From assembly GCA_002344075.1 (NCBI GenBank), contig DDTM01000001.1, forward strand, positions 5,971 to 69,970: a stretch of DNA of 64,000 nt. Direction: 5' to 3'. Below, in pieces: positions 1 through 8,759 of the stretch. Source of the DNA: Bacteroidetes bacterium UBA2364. GTDB lineage: Bacteria; Bacteroidota; Rhodothermia; Rhodothermales; UBA2364. The position numbers and the translations under genes were made by a program. The notes under the pieces are model-generated. The model did not search any database. It was given only the letters and a program-made list of their open reading frames with translations, and had not been told where the DNA came from. Each line of letters starts with the position of its first letter. Within the stretch, counting starts at the first letter, position 1.

Positions 1-59
1 GTGTGGCAACCCGTTTTTCAGGTTGTGGAGCAAATTCCAGAGGCTTTTCCATAATAGAC

Positions 60-94
60 AAAAAAAAAGGGGGCGTACCCAGCCCGATACGCCC
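60..94 (-). terminator. Intrinsic terminator after sucD
   Basis: Read on the minus strand, a 7-bp stem GGGCGTA/TACGCCC (88-94 with 71-77) is followed by a run of T (59-68 on the plus strand as A). It lies about 10 nt past the sucD stop codon, so it should end that transcript. Confidence 0.85.
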
Positions 95-103
95 TAAAAA
101 CAG

Positions 104-973
104 TTAGACCTTTAATGCCGCAGCAACGGTTTCTCCGATGAGTGCAGGATTCTCCACAATCGTGGCTCCTGCTGCTTTTAGAACGGCAAATTTCTCGTCG
201 GCCGTACCTTTTCCGCCTGATATAATGGCGCCGGCATGGCCCATTCGGCGTCCTGGAGGCGCCGTTTTTCCAGCGATAAACGCGAAAACGGGCTTGGTCA
301 TCGTCTTGATAAACTCAGCGGCTTCTTCCTCTGCAGTTCCACCAATTTCTCCGATCATCACCACCGCCTCGGTTTCGCCATCGGCCTCAAACAATTCAAG
401 TGCATCACGGAAGCGCGTTCCAATAATAGGGTCTCCCCCAATACCAACAGCGGTGGACTGCCCCAGACCGCGACGAGTAAGTTGGTCAACGGCTTCGTAG
501 GTAAGCGTACCAGAGCGCGAAACCACCCCAACCGATCCTGGCGTAAAGATCATACCCGGCATAATGCCTACTTTTGCTTGATTTGGCGTAAGAACACCTG
601 GACAGTTCGGCCCTACAAACCGTGCCCCCACTTTTGTACCATAATGATAAACCGGCAACATATCCTTGACAGGGATTCCTTCGGTGATGCAAATCACTAA
701 TTTAATGTCTGCATCAAAGGCTTCCAGAATGGCATCTGCGGCAAATGCAGGCGGAACAAATATGATTGATGTATTGGCGCCTTCGGCTTCTACGGCTTTT
801 TGTACCGTATCAAACACTGGACGATCTAAGTGCTTGGCACCACCTTTGCCGGGCGTTACTCCCCCAATGACGTTTGTTCCATACTCAATCATTTGCTCGG
901 CATGAAACGTGCCTTCCTTTCCGGTAAAACCTTGAACCACAAGGCGGGTATTCCGATCTACGAGGATACTCAT
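104..973 (-). CDS. sucD: Succinyl-CoA synthetase (ADP-forming) alpha subunit
   Basis: This is the 289-residue alpha subunit of succinyl-CoA ligase, which interconverts succinyl-CoA and succinate with NTP formation in the TCA cycle. The length is normal for SucD. The N-terminal CoA-binding Rossmann part has VQGFTGKEG near residues 13-21. GPNCPGV (about 121-127) and SRSGTLTYE (about 153-161) are classic SucD segments, and GHAGAI near residue 247 carries the phosphohistidine. The beta subunit (sucC) is not adjacent in this window. The gene is transcribed alone towards its terminator at 60-94. The start ATG at 973 gives the standard N-terminus, and no strong Shine-Dalgarno is visible. Confidence 0.97.
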   Translation of the reverse strand: MSILVDRNTRLVVQGFTGKEGTFHAEQMIEYGTNVIGGVTPGKGGAKHLDRPVFDTVQKAVEAEGANTSIIFVPPAFAADAILEAFDADIKLVICITEGIPVKDMLPVYHYGTKVGARFVGPNCPGVLTPNQAKVGIMPGMIFTPGSVGVVSRSGTLTYEAVDQLTRRGLGQSTAVGIGGDPIIGTRFRDALELFEADGETEAVVMIGEIGGTAEEEAAEFIKTMTKPVFAFIAGKTAPPGRRMGHAGAIISGGKGTADEKFAVLKAAGATIVENPALIGETVAAALKV

Positions 974-1193
974 AACAGTTTTGGGCTTATAGGGTTGTGA
1001 TTTTATTGATGTTCGCTATGGTTGAAATTGTTGAATAGAGGAAACTAAGCCACAGTGTTGGAAAGAAACATGAAGCAGATCGGCATTTCATGCGAAAGTT
1101 TGTGGAATTGCCTCATCGGAAATGCGACCTGCTCCTTTTGACGCGATGCACAATGTTTCTTTATCTCCATTTTATGACAGTTACGAGCATTCT

Positions 1194-2267
1194 TTAAGGC
1201 ACCAATAAAACGGACGCGCCTTCTTTGAGGATGCGGAAAGACTCTGAATCCAGATTTTGTGCCTCGATTGCGGTTCTCAGTTCCGAAAGCGGCTCCTCCA
1301 ACCCCTCATCAGCCATTTCGAATGTCCCGTAGTGCATTGGGATGGATTTTTTTATCCCCAGTTCCTGATGCATTTGTACCGCTTGTGCCGGCGAGACATG
1401 AACAGGCGACATAAACCACTCCGGGCGATACGCTCCGATGGGTAGTATGCCCACATCAAAGCCCTCCGGAAACTGTTTTTGAATGCGCCGAACAAAGGGG
1501 CCGTATCCGGTGTCGCCTGCAAAGTAGAGCCGCTTCCCTTGCACCGTTAACACAAAACCCGCCCAAAGCGTTTTGTTACGATCAGAAAGCCCACGTCCGG
1601 AAAAATGTTGCGCGGGCACACAAGTTAGGTACATCACCTCAGACAAACTTTGTGTATCCCACCAATCCATTTCTGTCACATTCCGAATTCCTTGCCCCAC
1701 CAAAAAGGCCTCATTCCCCAATGTGGTGATTATTTTGCACCCAAATTGATGTTGCAACCGCCCCAAGGTCTGCGGATCACAATGGTCGTAATGGTTGTGC
1801 GTGAGCAGTACCACATCAATCGGGGGCAAGTCCTCGAAGCGAATCCCCGGCGGGCGTACCCGCTCCGGCCCCAACCAAGAAATAGGGCTTACTCGGCGGG
1901 CATATACTGGATCTGTCAGAATATTGAGGCCCTCCCATTGTATTAACAAGGTTGCATGGTTGATAAAGGTAATCCGTAGCCCCTCCTCTACCCGACTTAC
2001 CGGCTTCTCGCCAAAGGCTTGATCGGCGTATGGCGGCCAATATCCCACGTTTTTGCGGTTTATGCGCCACTTCAGTACATCCCAAAACCCCTTCTGCGGT
2101 ATATCACCCAGATTGTGGAAGTGTGTACCATCAAAATGATCGCTCTTGGGACCGCGATAACCCGGAGCAGAAAAAGCAAGATCTGCGAACCAAGCAGTAA
2201 TTCCGCCCAGCCCTATAACTCCGGCAACTCCTTTCGTTGCTTTGCACATAAAATTTCTACGGTTCAT
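1194..2267 (-). CDS. MBL-fold hydrolase of the UlaG/RomA/NAPE-PLD-like group, Tat-exported
   Basis: This is a metallo-beta-lactamase-fold hydrolase. The metal-binding signature THNHYDHCD is present. Downstream lie a GDTGYGP segment and the family-typical stretches DPVYARR, GAYRPEW and PMHYGTFE, which point to the COG2220 group related to NAPE-hydrolysing phospholipase D and RomA. The substrate cannot be told. The reading frame is open to 2384, but the ATG at 2267 gives MNRRNF followed by a hydrophobic stretch, a good twin-arginine signal; ATGs at 2279 and 2300 remain possible. The protein would act in the periplasm or at the membrane. It is divergent from a BlaI-type repressor whose operator (2389-2424) lies in the shared upstream region, so co-regulation is plausible but inferred. 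Confidence 0.85.
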   Translation of the reverse strand: MNRRNFMCKATKGVAGVIGLGGITAWFADLAFSAPGYRGPKSDHFDGTHFHNLGDIPQKGFWDVLKWRINRKNVGYWPPYADQAFGEKPVSRVEEGLRITFINHATLLIQWEGLNILTDPVYARRVSPISWLGPERVRPPGIRFEDLPPIDVVLLTHNHYDHCDPQTLGRLQHQFGCKIITTLGNEAFLVGQGIRNVTEMDWWDTQSLSEVMYLTCVPAQHFSGRGLSDRNKTLWAGFVLTVQGKRLYFAGDTGYGPFVRRIQKQFPEGFDVGILPIGAYRPEWFMSPVHVSPAQAVQMHQELGIKKSIPMHYGTFEMADEGLEEPLSELRTAIEAQNLDSESFRILKEGASVLLVP

Positions 2268-2378
2268 AACCTTTTTCATTGTTTGCACTCGATACCTCAT
2301 TTTTGCTAAAAGGTTGCACCCTTCTTCAGCCCCCACCATCCAGCACTTCTGGACGGACAATGTTTTTTTCATCCGGAC

Positions 2379-2408
2379 TTGCACATCTACTACATTTGTA
2401 GTATCTTA
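2379..2408 (+). promoter_or_regulatory. Promoter of the blaI-like operon
   Basis: TTG at 2379-2381 and TATCTTA at 2402-2408 are separated by 20 nt, matching the Bacteroidota-type -33/-7 arrangement. The first operator palindrome lies between the two elements and the second covers the expected start site, which fits autorepression. Confidence 0.55.
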
Positions 2409-2424
2409 GAACTACAAATGTAGT
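2389..2424. promoter_or_regulatory. BlaI/MecI-type operator (two palindromic boxes)
   Basis: Two 14-bp boxes, ACTACATTTGTAGT (2389-2402) and ACTACAAATGTAGT (2411-2424), are exact reverse complements of each other. Each is also a near-palindrome with TACA/TGTA half-sites, the known recognition elements of BlaI/MecI-family repressors. They end 6 nt before the repressor ATG and lie between the divergent hydrolase and repressor genes. Confidence 0.85.
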
Positions 2425-2430
2425 AATATC

Positions 2431-2817
2431 ATGAAACGACGTATTCTCCAATCTTTAGGCGAGGCCGAGTGGGAAATTCTCCAAGCCATATGGCAATTGG
2501 GCGAGGCTACGGTAAGCCAAGTACATGAGCACATCCGTAGCCAACGAGACGTTGCTTATACCACCATCATGACATTGATGAAACGGCTTAGCGAAAAAGG
2601 CTATTTATCCTATACGGTTCGTGGCCAAGCTTATGTTTATCATGCTAATATGGAACCAGACGCTTTTAAAAATGCGATGGTCTCGGAGGTGGTGGAAAAG
2701 ATATTTAATGGCTCGTCCTTGGCATTGGCACAAACACTCTTTAAACAAGAAACTTTTTCGGAGGCAGATCGGGCAGAGATAGAGTCCTTACTGGTCCAAA
2801 TCCGTAAAACCGAATAA
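2431..2817 (+). CDS. BlaI/MecI/CopY-family winged-helix repressor
   Basis: This is a 128-residue repressor of the penicillinase-repressor family, full length for that family. The N-terminal winged helix (about 8-75) includes LGEAEWEILQAIW, VSQVHEHI and YTTIMTLMKRL, where the family recognition helix lies. The C-terminal helices, with an FNGSSLALAQTLF segment, form the dimerisation domain. Its TAA overlaps the ATG of the M56 gene (TAATG), so the two are translationally coupled. Family knowledge says the repressor is cleaved or inactivated when the membrane protease partner is triggered. The operator immediately upstream supports autoregulation. The signal and targets are unknown; the divergent MBL-fold gene is the nearest candidate. 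Confidence 0.93.
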   Translation: MKRRILQSLGEAEWEILQAIWQLGEATVSQVHEHIRSQRDVAYTTIMTLMKRLSEKGYLSYTVRGQAYVYHANMEPDAFKNAMVSEVVEKIFNGSSLALAQTLFKQETFSEADRAEIESLLVQIRKTE

Positions 2818-3725
2818 TGACGGAGGCGCTTCGTATGAATGCTGGCTTAGGAATAACATTGTTGTATAAACTTTGGCTGCCCATGCTGGCTTGGGCGTTT
2901 TTGGCATGGGTTTTATGGTTTTTTGTCCAGAATTATGGAACCCGCCACCCTGTTTTTCGCTACCATGCTTTGCGTGCCCTCATTCTGTTACTGCCGATTG
3001 GCCTGCTTGCCGTCCTATTAATCCCTTCTCCGTTTTCGATAAATCGCTCGGCAAATAAGGTAGAGATTACATCGCTTCCCATAATCGTATCGCCCGCTTT
3101 GTCCACGCCTTCCCTACCCGCTCCTGTGCCACCGTCTCCCCCTCAACCGAACATCCAAAACCTTCCACCCAATTTTGTATGGCGTTCGGCCATAGGTTGG
3201 AGCATCTTATGCCTAACTGCTCTTGCTATCATTTTGGGTTTAATCCGATTTGCACAACTATTTAAAGAACATTATGCCTTATCTCGTTTAAAGGACAATG
3301 TATTTACCCTTCCTCCTGACATAGAAAAGGCACTCACACACGCGCTGGAAATTCCCCAAAACATCGTGGTTACCCACACCAAGTCTGTAGAAACAGCGCT
3401 AACTTTTGGGTGGCCAGAAGCCTACATTGTGCTTCCGACGGCCTTGATCACCGATGCTGAAGCACTACGTTTGGTTACTCTGCATGAATTATGCCACATC
3501 CGACATCACGACTTTCTCCAACAATACCTCCTACGCGGATTAGATGCTGTATTCGCCATTAATCCGATGATACGCTACCTTATCCTCCACTTGGAAGCAG
3601 AGCGCGAATTGGTTCGCGACAAAGAAGTTGCATGCCACCCAGGTGTTTCGCCTTCTATCTATGCCACAACCTTGTACAAGATCGCCACAACCCAAGATAA
3701 CTTGCGCACCACCTCCTATACCTAA
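2817..3725 (+). CDS. BlaR1-like M56 membrane metallopeptidase, N-terminal part before an in-frame stop
   Basis: These 302 residues make up the N-terminal and catalytic part of a BlaR1/MecR1-type peptidase. At least three hydrophobic segments are visible (about 15-40, 48-66 and 122-145). The zinc motif HELCH is at residues 223-227, with the downstream glutamate in EAERELVRD as probable third ligand. The frame stops at TAA (3723-3725) just after YATTLYKIATTQ, where M56 proteins normally continue. The same frame reopens two codons later at ATG 3732, with sequence matching the usual continuation (LKTRLQNL). The gene is therefore either a nonsense-split M56 protein, two separately translated halves, or a sequencing artefact. 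BlaI is coupled immediately upstream. Confidence 0.85.
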   Translation: MTEALRMNAGLGITLLYKLWLPMLAWAFLAWVLWFFVQNYGTRHPVFRYHALRALILLLPIGLLAVLLIPSPFSINRSANKVEITSLPIIVSPALSTPSLPAPVPPSPPQPNIQNLPPNFVWRSAIGWSILCLTALAIILGLIRFAQLFKEHYALSRLKDNVFTLPPDIEKALTHALEIPQNIVVTHTKSVETALTFGWPEAYIVLPTALITDAEALRLVTLHELCHIRHHDFLQQYLLRGLDAVFAINPMIRYLILHLEAERELVRDKEVACHPGVSPSIYATTLYKIATTQDNLRTTSYT

Positions 3726-3731
3726 TATCCT

Positions 3732-4877
3732 ATGAGATACCCCACGCTTGCCATTTATACCTTTTCTCCGGCTCAAAACCTCAAAACCCGCCTTCAAAAC
3801 TTGGCGATCCACCAGACGTACTCTCCACGTCAAAAACGAAACATGATCATACTGCTAACCATCACAAGCCTCATCATATTAGTTAGCTTGATTGGTTTTT
3901 TTGGCGATCCGCCCAAAGCATCCACCCGCCTCCAAAAAGCACAAACCACCTTTTTGCCCACCGATCCTTATGCCTCTGCTATGGTTTTTACCAACCTAAG
4001 CTGTTGGGTGGATCAAAAAAAAGTATGCGGCCACCCAACAACGTTTAATGTGAATAAAATTGGAGTAATTTACCTACTTGATATAGGCTTAGTCACCTTT
4101 TCATTACAACCTTTTGCCGATGCCAAACCTATTGGAACGGTGCAAGGGAAAGAACTCGCCCTCAATATGCCCAATACACCACTACGCTTGACCTCGCAAT
4201 TTGATATTTTGGTAAAAGCCCAAGGAAAACCCAATTTGGTTTATGTAAAACAAGACGTAGGTTATAAAATAGAAAGACTCTTAGGTCTTGAATCCGAATA
4301 CAAGAATACCCCATTCAGGAGTATGGCTTCGAGCTTCAGCGGGAATCAATACACCTTTGCAATAAGCGATATAAATCAGTATGAAACCTTATATACCGCC
4401 AGACCAAAGCCGGGTTTAACCTTTTCTCGTCCAACAATCCAATTGGAAAACCTCGTTATACCACCATCCATTTTCATGGCCCCCACGCAATCCGTAAGTC
4501 GAAATTTTCCGGGCACATTCCCCATAGAGGACCGCAATATCTTATCGTTAATGGGCCTGGAGGCTTATGGATTATTCCAATTTTCCTTACATCCTTTTAA
4601 AAATGCGACACAATCTGCGCAAGTGGAAGGCAATAGGTTACGGGTTCAAACAGGTGTGGGACTACTCCAAATCACCACTTCCGAAAATATCCTATTAACA
4701 GAAACGGGAACCATCTGGTTTACGTTTATTCCATCTACCTCGCATCGTAAAGACGAAATTCGCCGCCAACAAGCTACTTGTCGGGAGGAGCTCGAGAAAA
4801 CCCCAACATTTGCCGAGCAAAACTGTCGGATAGGCGGCTTCAGAATGCCTGTCTATTTCGAGAGGAGGAAACTCTGA
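3732..4877 (+). CDS. Continuation of the M56 peptidase: last TM segment plus periplasmic domain
   Basis: This 381-residue frame is in phase with the upstream M56 fragment and separated from it only by TAA-TAT-CCT. Residues 1-35 resemble the cytoplasmic loop of BlaR1-like proteins (LKTRLQNLAI). A transmembrane segment follows (about 38-57, MIILLTITSLIILVSLIGFF), and then roughly 320 residues of presumed periplasmic sensor domain that I do not recognise. It has few cysteines and no penicillin-binding motifs, so beta-lactam sensing is not supported. An ATG lies right after the stop, so reinitiation could still make it. It ends 8 bp before the convergent SDR gene. Confidence 0.7.
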   Translation: MRYPTLAIYTFSPAQNLKTRLQNLAIHQTYSPRQKRNMIILLTITSLIILVSLIGFFGDPPKASTRLQKAQTTFLPTDPYASAMVFTNLSCWVDQKKVCGHPTTFNVNKIGVIYLLDIGLVTFSLQPFADAKPIGTVQGKELALNMPNTPLRLTSQFDILVKAQGKPNLVYVKQDVGYKIERLLGLESEYKNTPFRSMASSFSGNQYTFAISDINQYETLYTARPKPGLTFSRPTIQLENLVIPPSIFMAPTQSVSRNFPGTFPIEDRNILSLMGLEAYGLFQFSLHPFKNATQSAQVEGNRLRVQTGVGLLQITTSENILLTETGTIWFTFIPSTSHRKDEIRRQQATCREELEKTPTFAEQNCRIGGFRMPVYFERRKL

Positions 4878-4885
4878 GCCGATGC

Positions 4886-5749
4886 TCAGGCCCACTCCAC
4901 ACCTACGAGGGCTTCAGTCTGAGACCAGAGCGCCTCGCCGAGCACGTTGTCATAACTAAGGGCGGATGATTTTACGGCTTTTCGGTTACTGAAATAGTGC
5001 CCAGAGATGCCTGCTACTTCCGGCGAAGAAGCCAGATATACTTGTGTTGCTGCTCCTTTTTCCACCGAGATGGCGGATAACTTTTTAGCAAATCGCCATG
5101 CGCCAACAAAAAGTTTACCGATAGCTCCGGATGCATTGTTATCGCCAAAATCGGAAGCCACAAATCCGGGATGCAAACAATTGATGGTAATCCCCTTTCC
5201 TCCCAAGCGTCGTGCAGCGGCATAGGTAAACATTATGTTCATCAACTTGCTATTACAATACTGCCCCCAACCGCTATATGTTTGCCGCATCTGCAAGTCC
5301 GACAAATCAATTTTACCCGGTCGGTGCGCATCCGAGGCCACATTTACCACCCGCGCACCTTGGGTTTGCGTCAGGATGTCTAACAATTCATGTGTCAACA
5401 GAAAATAATTCAGGTGATTCAACGCAAGCGTTTGCTCGATGCCATCGGGGCTTTCTTCATACTTCAGAAACATGGCTCCAGCATTATTAAGCAATACATC
5501 CAAACGATCGAAGCGGGATTTATACGTAGTTGCCAATTGCCGAACTGCGGCCATCGAGGACAGATCTGCCACCAAAACATGCACCGCATCATTTCCGGTG
5601 GTCCGCTTTACGTCTGATGCCACCTTCTGACATTTGGCCTCGTTCCGTCCAACCAATACCAATTGTGCGCCCATCGCCGCCAATTGTTTAACAGACTCGG
5701 CGCCAATGCCTGCCGAAGCACCCGTGACTAAAATTGTTTTGCCTTTCAT
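4886..5749 (-). CDS. Short-chain dehydrogenase/reductase (retinol dehydrogenase-like)
   Basis: This is a classical SDR of 287 residues. The cofactor motif TGASAGIG is at residues 9-16, followed by the NNAG structural motif (about 89-92), a catalytic serine in VNVASDAHR, and the YxxxK active site as YCNSK. Charged residues after the second strand (GRNEAKC) suggest NADP(H) preference. The sequence style (LNHLNYFLLTHELL, HPGFVASDFG) resembles retinol-dehydrogenase-like or WW-oxidoreductase-like SDRs, whose bacterial substrates are mostly unknown. The gene is monocistronic, convergent with the M56 fragment, and divergent from the aldolase gene. The start ATG at 5749 gives an N-terminus typical of the family. 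Confidence 0.9.
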   Translation of the reverse strand: MKGKTILVTGASAGIGAESVKQLAAMGAQLVLVGRNEAKCQKVASDVKRTTGNDAVHVLVADLSSMAAVRQLATTYKSRFDRLDVLLNNAGAMFLKYEESPDGIEQTLALNHLNYFLLTHELLDILTQTQGARVVNVASDAHRPGKIDLSDLQMRQTYSGWGQYCNSKLMNIMFTYAAARRLGGKGITINCLHPGFVASDFGDNNASGAIGKLFVGAWRFAKKLSAISVEKGAATQVYLASSPEVAGISGHYFSNRKAVKSSALSYDNVLGEALWSQTEALVGVEWA

Positions 5750-5952
5750 TGGAAAAAATGTGAGGGTTAAGGAAACAAAAAAACGTTCAACGTTTGGGCC
5801 GTTGTAAGGTTGCTCCGTTTATCGTCCGACACCAACGTTTCAGCCGGAATCGCTTTTCTTCCCGTTTAATTCGTTTTCTCAAATCCCAATGGCTTCGGTT
5901 TTTAAGTAGTTTTATTAATTATCACTTTCCAATTCACCAGAATGAACCATCC

Positions 5953-7029
5953 ATGAGTGTAGCCCCTGTAAATACGGAATCTATTCTGGCAGATAAAGCC
6001 GAATATTATTTGGGATTTAATACCCCGAAAATCAGTAAAGAACAACTTCATTTGCCCGGCAGCGATTTTGTTGACCGCGTTTTTGGCATTAGTGACCGGA
6101 CGCCTCAGGTACTCCGCTCCATTCAGGCCATGTTCGGAACAGGCCGCCTTGCCAATACGGGCTATCTGTCCATTTTACCGGTAGATCAGGGAATAGAGCA
6201 TTCTGCGGGTGCTTCTTTTGCCAAGAACCCCATCTACTTTGATCCCGAAAACATCGTAAAATTGGCCATTGAAGGCGGTTGCAATGCCGTATGCTCTACT
6301 TATGGTGGACTCGGCTCGGTAGCCCGAAAGTATGCGCATAAAATTCCGATGATGCTCAAGATCAACCACAATGAATTATTGACCTATCCCAACAAGTTTG
6401 ATCAAGTAATGTTTGCGCAGGTCAAGAATGCATGGGATATGGGCTGTGTTTCGATTGGCGCAACGGTCTATTTTGGATCGGACCAATCCACCCGGCAATT
6501 GATGGAAGTCTCCGAGGCGTTCGCCTATGCGCATGAGTTGGGCATGGCTACCGTCTTGTGGTGTTATACCCGCAACAACGCATTTAAGGTTAATGGCGTA
6601 AACTACGAAACGGGCGCCGACCTGACGGGCCAAGCCAACCACCTTGGTGCAACTATCGAGGCTGATATTGTGAAACAAAAACAACCAGACTGTAATGGCG
6701 GTTTTAAAGCCCTCAATTCTGGAAACTCCAGCTATGGCAAATTAGATGAGCGGATGTACACCGAACTTGCAAGCGATCATCCAATTGACTTGACGCGCTA
6801 TCAGGTAGCCAATGGTTATATGGGCCGCATCGGCCTCATCAACTCCGGCGGCGGTTCTGGCTCCAATGACTTACAAGATGCTGTTATTACCGCTGTTGTG
6901 AACAAACGCGCAGGCGGAATGGGCCTTATTTCCGGCAGAAAAGCCTTCCAACGCCCCATGAATGAAGGAATCGGTATCTTGAATGCCATCCAAGATGTCT
7001 TCTTAGACGAATCCGTAAGCATTGCATAA
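5953..7029 (+). CDS. fbaB: Fructose-bisphosphate aldolase, class I (DhnA/FbaB type)
   Basis: This is a 358-residue class I aldolase of the bacterial/archaeal DhnA-like family, cleaving fructose-1,6-bisphosphate in glycolysis by a Schiff-base mechanism. Recognisable segments are SILPVDQGIEHSAGASFAKN, CSTYGGLGSVARKY, MMLKINHNELL, GATVYFGS and SGGGSG. The last forms the phosphate-binding region near the C-terminus (NSGGGSGSNDLQDAV). The frame is open upstream to 5794, but that extension is basic and unlike the family. ATG 5953 gives MSVAPVNTESILADKAEYYLGF-like family starts. A strong terminator follows at 7053-7083, so the gene is probably monocistronic. Confidence 0.93.
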   Translation: MSVAPVNTESILADKAEYYLGFNTPKISKEQLHLPGSDFVDRVFGISDRTPQVLRSIQAMFGTGRLANTGYLSILPVDQGIEHSAGASFAKNPIYFDPENIVKLAIEGGCNAVCSTYGGLGSVARKYAHKIPMMLKINHNELLTYPNKFDQVMFAQVKNAWDMGCVSIGATVYFGSDQSTRQLMEVSEAFAYAHELGMATVLWCYTRNNAFKVNGVNYETGADLTGQANHLGATIEADIVKQKQPDCNGGFKALNSGNSSYGKLDERMYTELASDHPIDLTRYQVANGYMGRIGLINSGGGSGSNDLQDAVITAVVNKRAGGMGLISGRKAFQRPMNEGIGILNAIQDVFLDESVSIA

Positions 7030-7052
7030 GCACGGATCCATTCAACACGTTG

Positions 7053-7083
7053 GCCCCCGTCCCTTGTTTGGCGGGGGCTTTAT
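7053..7083 (+). terminator. Intrinsic terminator after the aldolase gene
   Basis: A perfect 7-bp GC stem GCCCCCG (7053-7059) / CGGGGGC (7072-7078) with a 12-nt loop is followed by TTTATGTTT. Confidence 0.85.
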
Positions 7084-7288
7084 GTTTCCCTTTCCGTTGC
7101 CAACGCAACAAACTTTATTTTATCGTATCTTGTGTAGTTGATGCACCTAAAGACCCCGTTTGTGGCGGCGCACCCTTGCTTACGACCTTTATGGAGTCTG
7201 GTTTTCCAAGGCTGCATTTTGTCATTTAGCCTCATACCATATTTTCGTCAACACGAACCTAAAACTAACAACTAAAGAAGGTGTCAGA

Positions 7289-8608
7289 ATGTCTCGTGTC
7301 TCGTTTCACACCCTCGGTTGCAAGCTGAATTATGCCGAAACCAGCACCATTGCCCGCGACTTCAAGGCACAAGGCTACGAGACCGTGCCCTTTGAAACAG
7401 CCGCAGATGTAACCGTCATCAACACGTGTACCGTCACAGAACAGGCAGAGGCCAAGTGCCGCAATGCCATTCGTCGGGCACTACGCGCAAATCCAGACAC
7501 TTTTGTGATTGTTACGGGCTGTTATGCACAACTCAGACCAGAAGAAATTGCCACAATTCCCGGCGTGGATGTGGTGTTGGGTGCACAGGAAAAATTCCAA
7601 ATTTTCTCCCTTTTCAAAGATTTCGAGAAGCAAACACAGACACAAGTTACGGTCTCTTGCATAGATGATGTAGTGGCCTTTGGTCCGTCATACTCTTCCG
7701 GCGAACGCACCCGTGCTTTCCTGAAGGTACAAGACGGATGTGACTATATTTGTTCTTTTTGCACCATCCCACAGGCACGTGGAAAGAGCCGATCCGCGCC
7801 AATCGCCGAAACCCTCCGTTCCGCCCGTGAAGTCATAGAAAAAGGATACAAGGAAATTGTTCTTTCCGGTATCAATATCGGTTTATACGGACAAGAACAT
7901 GGAACCGACCTTCTGGCTTTATTACGCGAATTAGACCAACTCGAAGGAGTAGAACGTTTCCGTATCTCCTCCATCGAACCCAATTTACTCACGGACGACA
8001 TCCTTCAGTTTGTTGCCGGATCTAATACATTTCAGCCACACTTTCATATCCCGTTGCAAAGCGGTGATAACGAGGTTTTGGGAAAGATGCGACGACGATA
8101 CCGCCGTGAACTTTATGCCGAACGCGTGCAGAGAATCCATGCCCTCATGCCCGACGCCTGTATTGGAGTGGATGTCATTGTGGGATTTCCGGCGGAAACC
8201 GAGACCCATTTTGAGCAGACCTACCAGTTCCTGAACGAATTACCCGTTTCGTATTTCCACGTATTTACCTATTCGGAACGACCCAACACGACTGCGGTGG
8301 AGCAGTTGGAGCGCATGGGAACGCCGGTACCAGCAAGAGAACGCGAACGCAGAAGCAAAATGTTGCGCATTTTATCCGCCAAAAAGCGATTGGCCTTTCA
8401 TCAGGCAAATACAGGTACTACACGTCCGGTGCTGTGGGAAGACGAAGAAAAGAGTGGACTTATGTTTGGCTTCACTGATAATTATGTAAAAGTCCAGACA
8501 CCATATGATCCGGAAAAGGCAGGATCTATCGAAACAGTAACCTTGGGAGTCTTGGCTGAAGACGGGACGGTGAAAGTGGAAGACAAGGCTTTTATCTCGA
8601 TTCTTTGA
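7289..8608 (+). CDS. mtaB: tRNA (t6A37) methylthiotransferase MtaB-type radical SAM enzyme
   Basis: This 439-residue enzyme belongs to the MiaB/RimO/MtaB family and is predicted to methylthiolate N6-threonylcarbamoyladenosine-37 in tRNAs. The N-terminal UPF0004 domain has TLGCKLNYAET and the cluster cysteines in INTCTVTEQAE and TGCYAQ. The radical-SAM motif CxxxCxxC appears as CDYICSFC near residue 151. FRISSIEPN and HFHIPLQSGDN are classic MtaB segments, and a TRAM-like domain forms the end. The track frame begins at 7160, but ATG 7289, preceded by AGAAGG at 7277-7282, gives the standard MtaB N-terminus. The gene stands alone between the aldolase terminator and the hydrolase promoter. Confidence 0.95.
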   Translation: MSRVSFHTLGCKLNYAETSTIARDFKAQGYETVPFETAADVTVINTCTVTEQAEAKCRNAIRRALRANPDTFVIVTGCYAQLRPEEIATIPGVDVVLGAQEKFQIFSLFKDFEKQTQTQVTVSCIDDVVAFGPSYSSGERTRAFLKVQDGCDYICSFCTIPQARGKSRSAPIAETLRSAREVIEKGYKEIVLSGINIGLYGQEHGTDLLALLRELDQLEGVERFRISSIEPNLLTDDILQFVAGSNTFQPHFHIPLQSGDNEVLGKMRRRYRRELYAERVQRIHALMPDACIGVDVIVGFPAETETHFEQTYQFLNELPVSYFHVFTYSERPNTTAVEQLERMGTPVPARERERRSKMLRILSAKKRLAFHQANTGTTRPVLWEDEEKSGLMFGFTDNYVKVQTPYDPEKAGSIETVTLGVLAEDGTVKVEDKAFISIL

Positions 8609-8676
8609 GAGAACCAGCAATAAAAAGGCTGCCTAAGACCTCAAAAATATCTATTTTATTTTTCGGAAGTTATTTT

Positions 8677-8707
8677 TTGGCGCGATTTTTAGTCTATACT
8701 ATATAAT
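8677..8707 (+). promoter_or_regulatory. Putative promoter of the membrane hydrolase gene
   Basis: TTG at 8677-8679 and TATATAAT at 8700-8707 are separated by 20 nt, the same spacing seen at 2379-2408 and at the tRNA-Leu promoter. The predicted start site lies about 45 nt before the ATG at 8760, and AAAGGGAG precedes that ATG. Confidence 0.5.
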
Positions 8708-8759
8708 ATAGAATCATAAACCCACCACCCAACGGAAAAGAAAGGGAGTTTTTTCCGTT

